Source: Acanthopleura granulata (taxonomy: Eukaryota > Mollusca > Polyplacophora > Chitonida > Chitonidae). From it: a stretch of DNA of 64,000 nucleotides. The notes below the pieces were generated by a model that had not been told where the DNA came from, searched no databases, and saw nothing but the letters and a program-made list of their open reading frames with translations. Of the stretch, positions 59,501-64,000 are shown in pieces (positions within the stretch are counted from its first letter, which is position 1; the number at the start of each line of letters is the position of its first letter). The translations under genes were made by a program, and so were the position numbers. The stretch covers positions 29,593,943 to 29,657,942 of the forward strand of contig JABBOT010000005.1 of NCBI GenBank assembly GCA_016165875.1, written 5' to 3'.

Positions 59501-62500
59501 ATAAAGTTCTAAAATGCTCCCCTGAATTTCTTCTGAATGTTGTACAGCACACAAGTTTGCTATTCCTCAGTTTCTCTTTACACTCATGTTTCAGGTAAGT
59601 GATGTAATACTGGTTCTGACTTTCGGGTCTGAACTAAATGTAACAACCATGATCAAGATGACAGGTAAAGGATTCTTACGGCCTGAAGAAGTCCCGGAAC
59701 AGGCAATTAAGATCGGGTGCTCTCTGTGTGGAGATATGATAGAAGTTGATACCATGACCAACGCAATGTACCGCTGTAGGAAAACAAGGTAAGCCGCGGA
59801 TAAGTTACTGAATGGTAAAAACTCCACTGAAACTGAACAAAACTATTAGTACACGATAATCATGCACAGAACTGGACTCAAGAGAGTGAGCTACCGGAAG
59901 CTACCAATAACTACTGGGACATTGTCTCTTGGTAACTCATTAAGGAAAAATTCATTGCAATTTTCTAACGCACACACATCACCATGTTGGTACGGATACT
60001 GGACAAGTTTTATTCAGTTTGAGCGAAGCAGCTGGCTAGATGAAACTGGGCAAATCAAGTTAATTAACTTCGGTCAAAATATTTGTTCACTCCTGCATGA
60101 ATGTATGACAGTTTCGGTGTCTTGTTTGACTTACAAGCATATCTGAATGCCAAGACCAGCTATGGTGTGAAACTTTCCCAAAAGACGTTTGTTATATGCG
60201 TTAACTGGAAACTTTGTGAGTGAATGCTTTAAACAGTTCCATTCGTGTGATATTAAAATGGCTACAAAACATCAGAGTACAATACGTAAAACATTGTGAT
60301 TAAACATACCAGTGAATAGAAGAGCGACCATGGCGATGTACTTATGCATGGCTATGGCGGAGTCAAAAGGAATGAAGCGATGGAGGAAAGTCTCGCGGAG
60401 GAACGTGATGGTATTCCGGCTCATGGTGACCAGCAGGCTGGCGTACGTGAACATCATGGCGCTGGCAGCTCCTCGAGTGACCGTCACGCCATTACCGGCG
60501 ATCCTTCGTAATCCGGCGTGCTCCCGATTGAAGGAGTAATCTGACAAATAGAATGATTTCCAAACGTTTAACTTGACTTCAGAATTCAGAATTCAGAATA
60601 CTTAACCTACCGATCTGCATCTAACCATGCACACAACACCACTGTACATATACAAGCAGTGTAGGGTCTGATCAACTGGAATTTCAAGTTGTGTTCATGG
60701 ATAGTGACTCTATCACTACAAATGTTTAAGCAAAAATAAATAAGCCCAGGGCATAAACAGCCATCTTGGAAACTTATACATCTAGGCGTCGAAACTGAAA
60801 TTCGTATACCAGCCGTCAACCAAAATGAGCGTTCCGGGTCAATAATCGCAAGACCAGCTTCCAAAAACGACAAATAACACAAACCACCAAGCAACTTAGA
60901 AAATGTACAAAATCTAAAAATCAGGACAACCTTTCGATTGAAGTTTTAGTGCTAAATGGTATGAATAACTTTTTTGATCATTAGATATAGCCCCATCGGC
61001 TGAATCATCATTGCGTTTGGATATATGTAGTGGTTAGGATCACTCACAGTAGGCTCTTTCGATGAAGATCCCAGCCACCACGAGCGTGTAGAGAGTCACC
61101 CAGAAGATCTGCAGTCTGTAGTTGGAGATGTAGCGAGTGACTTCATGTAATTTCTTCCCAATTTCGGTTTCCGGTTCCTTCTTTTGCGATGCCGGTAACC
61201 GCACTGTTGAGAACCTCTTTTTCCGGTTGATTCCATCAGCGGTTCTTTCAAAAAAAAATTTCGTTTAAAACCGGGTTTCAGTTAGCAACATATCGAAGAT
61301 GTGATGAATAGCTACACCCAAAAAGGCGGCGGAAGGCTATAGCTTTATTGAAATTGTGTTTTTATTGAAGCCCTTCCTTTCTTTCTGCAATGTTTAGCCA
61401 AGGATCATTATTTAAACAGCTATGCATGTCACGAACCCAATTTCCGTAGCTATTGCACTGAAGCTCCCCATCTACCACAATATGAAAAAGAAGGGCTTCA
61501 CTTTATTTATTGATTTATTTTTTTTATCTGATTGGTGTTTTACGACGTAATCGAGACAATTTCACTGATACGACGGTGACCAGCATTATGGTGGGAGGAA
61601 ACTGGGCAAAGCCCGGTGAAAACCCAGGACCATCTGCAGCTTGCTGACACATCTTGCCACGAACTGCCGGGGAGGAAGCCATCGTGAGCTGGGCTTGAAC
61701 TCTCAACGACTGCATTGGTAAGAGGCACCGAGAAGCTTCAGTTTAGTGTCTAGGGTATGCATTACCTATGCTGTATAATTGTTCTTCTGACGCGCGATTT
61801 TAGGTCAGCTCCTTTTCCTACGGGCTGTTGGTCTCTTTCAATGCCTGAAAAAACGACAAGATCACTTATCAACAGCAGAAAAATTTCATCGCGCTTCATA
61901 TAGCTCTCCATAAAACCTTGTAAATTCTTCGGAAAAGCGCATTTGGAGATAGTGCACAGCTTGTTTGTTCAAGAATATACCTCGATTGATATTTAACATC
62001 GTTTGACAAATGAGCTGCGCTATACACGAAAGCCCACTTCGGGAGTTAGGATAACTATTTGTCTCACGCCCGTCACATTTGAAACCCAGTACATGAAACA
62101 TAGCATCATCAACCTGGCGGAAGCTTGTCTTATTGAATTATAGTCACCTCAGGCTGTGTCACATCTATAAAATCGGTTAGCGAGCTAGCGCAGTGCAATG
62201 TCCCACCAATGCGGCAGCTGTGAGTTCAAGTCCATCTCAGGCTGGCGTCCTTTCCGGCCGTACGTGGGAAGGTCTGCCAGCAAGCTGCGGATGGTCGTGG
62301 GTTTTCCCACTCGATTTTCCTTCCACCAAAATGCTGACCGCCGTCGTATAAGTGAAATATATGAGTAGGGTGTAAAACACCACTCAAATAAATAAATAAA
62401 TATATAACATTTTTAAAAACCTTAGCCTCCCACACCTGAGTGTAGGAAAATTTATTTTCTAAGGCCCCTTGTTCGAATCTGACTTGAAAGTTGAACCATC

Positions 62501-63570
62501 CAGAAGTCAGTCAAAAATTCCTGGTCGTCAATCAGTCTTGTCAGATAATGAAACCATTATTTATTCATGTCAAGGGATTCATTAAGACAGCAAAGAGATC
62601 AAATCATATAAGAGAAGTCATTGTCAGCTATCCAATAAGTGTGTCAGTCATTTAAGAAAAGGCAGTCAGTCAATCAACCAGTCATATAATAACACCATCT
62701 GGTCAAACTGTTAACCAAAAAAAAACATCCTTTAAGGAATCAAGTCAGGCAGCCAGCCAAAACAACTTAACAGTCGGTCATTGAGTCAGTCGGCTATTGA
62801 GTCACAAGGTAAACCTATTTAGTGTCACGCTAAAGCTATATTATTATCAACCAAGGAAGAAAATTCAGTCAGATGACAAGTTCGGCTATTTGATAAAACT
62901 ATTTAGTAAGTAAGCTGGCCTAAAAAAATAAGAACGAATCATACGGTAAAGCTTTTATGTCTGCCAACCAAGTAAGAAAGCACAGTCAAGCTATATAGCC
63001 AGCTCTCGAAAACAATGGAACATTTACGAACCCAGTTACATCAGGATGCATACCACAACTGACATTTCTGTTGTTGTTGCAATGTTTTACCACTCACTTT
63101 CGGATTTTATTACAGTCCTTTTTTTTCTGTGTTTCGATGGGTATCATTTTGCACGGAAGATATTGAATTTTACTGATAGGCGGGATTTTGTGCTTGGGAG
63201 GTCATGAAAGAATGCTCTCAAAATGTTTAGCGGTAATGTCTAACAGGTTAGTCATGAACATGTTTAAGACGGTTTAGGCCTTGCAACTATACAGGCTACT
63301 CTGTGTCCATAAGTGTTAACGTGAGAAATAAATTGTGTTCTGGGTAAACTCAATCATGCTCGAAATCTGTGCATCGGGTAAGAAGTTGGAATACCTTCCA
63401 GGGAGACTGTAGCTTGTCCAATGGTGTCCTCGTAGTCATTAAAGATCTTCTTAAAGTCCTCATATACAAGCCGATTTTTGCCTTGTAGTCCGGCATCCCT
63501 CAGCATTGACATGGTCAGGTCCTCCACCTGTGCCGATTCGAGAGAGGCATCTCCCAACTCCAACATTGAT
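53521..63570 (-). CDS. DUOX: Dual oxidase, C-terminal half (5' end outside window)
   Basis: Dual oxidase is a membrane flavocytochrome that passes electrons from cytosolic NADPH through FAD and two hemes to oxygen, making extracellular hydrogen peroxide. Twelve minus-strand exons encode the last 634 residues: 63395-63570, 61766-61844, 61048-61244, 60310-60540, 59680-59773, 57806-57855, 57141-57422, 56448-56677, 55813-55971, 54611-54766, 54062-54190 and 53521-53643. The first carries the end of the EF-hand region ([20 protein letters not shown]). The oxidase core shows [22 protein letters not shown] and [11 protein letters not shown], holding heme-ligand histidines. FAD binding is shown by [14 protein letters not shown], and NADPH binding by [24 protein letters not shown] and FSCGPPPM; the C-terminus is HHFENF, as in the family. 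All junctions are GT-AG and phase-consistent. The N-terminal peroxidase-like domain and first EF hands must lie beyond 64,000. Calcium control through the EF hands is expected from the family. Confidence 0.97.
57030..57128 (+). mobile_element. SINE 3' fragment beside a DUOX splice donor
   Basis: The sequence runs from TTTCTTCCCACCATAATGCT through GAGTACGGCGTAGAACA to four AAAT-type units. It is antisense to DUOX and ends about 11 bases from the donor at 57,140-57,139 of the 282-nt exon. Confidence 0.87.
57856..59679 (-). other. DUOX intron with unexplained open frames
   Basis: This 1.8 kb intron lies between the HxxGH exon and the short 50-nt exon. It holds plus-strand open frames at 58,506-58,808 and 58,879-59,376 (165 codons), a possible 105-nt minus-strand exon at 59,249-59,353, and an 18-bp hairpin (59,384-59,470). 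None of these is needed for a complete DUOX. See findings. Confidence 0.6.
59384..59470. repeat. Short hairpin-forming inverted repeat
   Basis: GTTATGTGTCGATCTTCC at 59,384-59,401 pairs with its reverse complement at 59,453-59,470 with one mismatch, with a 51-base loop. It lies in a DUOX intron and may be a small mobile-element remnant. Confidence 0.7.
60782..60923 (+). repeat. Dispersed 140-bp repeat, copy 2
   Basis: This is the partner of the copy at 38,518-38,660, sharing ATTCGTATACCAGCCGTCAA, GCGTTCCGGGTCAATAATCG and the following AAAACGACAAATA block. It lies in the DUOX intron between exons 60,310-60,540 and 61,048-61,244. Confidence 0.85.
61504..61735 (-). mobile_element. SINE copy in DUOX intron
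   Basis: A T-rich tail is followed by GATTGGTGTTTTACGACG, GTGGGAGGAAACTGGGCAAA, GGAGGAAGCCATCGTGAGCT and the B-box-like CTCTCAACGACTGCATTGG. It ends about 30 bases from the donor of the 79-nt exon and is in the same orientation as DUOX. Confidence 0.88.
62172..62403 (+). mobile_element. SINE copy, most of the element
   Basis: It begins in the tRNA-like head (CGGTTAGCGAGCTAGCGCAG), continues through GCTGTGAGTTCAAGTCC (B-box-like) and GGTCTGCCAGCAAGCTGCGG, and ends with a TGTAAAACACC motif and AAATA repeats. It lies in the first DUOX intron of the window, antisense to the gene. Confidence 0.9.
62510..63000. repeat. Cryptically simple GTCAGTCA-rich stretch
   Basis: Short motifs such as CAGTCAGTCAA, GTCATT and AGTCAGTC recur irregularly across about 0.5 kb in a DUOX intron. 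There is no clean period, so this is best described as an old, scrambled simple repeat. Confidence 0.6.
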
Positions 63571-64000
63571 CTGAAACATCATTCACAGAAATGGCCACAA
63601 GAAGTCGTCAAAAGTCAAAAAACAATAAATATTATCCCATTTAACCATGATATCATTAATAATAATGAAAACTCAACGAATCGCCGTTTATGTTGTTTCA
63701 TATATCCGCTGCAGATTTCTACCTTCATACCGAGGTCTTTTCGTCAACCGTGAGTCTCAAGCAAAATATATAATGCTATTATTAAAACCATTTCTAAATG
63801 GCATTCACCAATCTGATTTGCTTAGCATTGAAGTCAGTGTTCGCCGTGAAGTGTACTGGTCAACTACCTCGTATATTGGCAGGAGCACTGGTCATAGACG
63901 AACCATTCACAAGTGTTGCAACAGGACAGACTTATGTCATTACGTACCAAAGTAACAGATCTAAAATATGTAGGCAAGCAGACAAAAGAGGTAAATAACT
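63571..64000. other. Right edge, no supported DUOX exon
   Basis: Directly upstream of the first visible DUOX exon I see no further EF-hand exon on the minus strand. A plus-strand open stretch from about 63,828 to 63,940 (containing CTGQLPRILAGALVID) follows a possible acceptor CTGATTTGCTTAG and ends at a possible donor GTACC. It could be an exon of another gene, but nothing else supports it. Confidence 0.3.

Noticed and set aside
59586..59792. Plus-strand 68-codon frame with CSLCG and YRCR, resembling a zinc ribbon
   Set aside because: It is the antisense of the DUOX HxxGH exon (59,680-59,773), which is certain from family sequence and phase.

Overview
This window looks like nuclear DNA of an invertebrate animal, most likely a mollusc. 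The sequence is AT-rich, its genes are split into many short exons with GT/AG introns, and it carries about fourteen copies of a tRNA-derived SINE. The 3' end of that SINE (sequence like TTGAGTACGGCGTAAAACAC followed by AAATA repeats) is a type I associate with molluscs and related lophotrochozoans. The assignment to mollusc rests on remembered repeat and gene types; no search was run.

Layout. From 1 to about 11.9 kb I see no gene, only SINEs, a long (AT)n tract, duplications and unique AT-rich sequence. From 14,976 down to 11,920 (minus) lies a complete six-exon gene for mitochondrial methylmalonyl-CoA epimerase (MCEE). Divergent from it, 17,247 to 31,058 (plus) is an eleven-exon DEG/ENaC-family sodium channel (channel A, 764 aa). 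Tail-to-tail with channel A, 44,500 down to 32,337 (minus) is a second, paralogous DEG/ENaC channel (channel B, 11 exons, 672 aa). Divergent from B across a 1.5 kb spacer that holds a large foldback element, 45,997 to 50,517 (plus) is a six-exon gene for a secreted FG-GAP/VCBS-type repeat protein of 428 aa. From 51,469 to 50,932 (minus) are two well-formed exons of an unrecognised gene. From 63,570 down to 53,521 (minus) are the last twelve exons of a dual oxidase (DUOX): the end of the EF-hand region, the six-helix NADPH-oxidase core, and the FAD and NADPH domains. Its peroxidase half lies beyond the right edge.

How the parts relate. The two channels share the same series of intron phases through the extracellular domain, with several exons of identical length (164 and 58 nt), so they are an inverted duplicate pair. 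They differ in ways worth testing: channel A has lost a cysteine pair that B keeps and has a long basic cytoplasmic tail; channel B has lost the glycine of the cytoplasmic His-Gly motif and carries an in-frame, skippable 108-residue Pro/Gly/Ser-rich exon ending in five arginines. MCEE, the FG-GAP protein and DUOX have no evident functional tie to the channels; clustering here is probably just neighbourhood.

All exon models were made by hand from splice consensus, reading frame and family resemblance. Every junction listed keeps phase. I did not find an obviously novel multi-gene system; the most interesting material is the divergence of the channel pair, unexplained intronic ORFs at 26.0-27.1 kb and 58.5-59.4 kb, and the foldback element in front of the FG-GAP gene.
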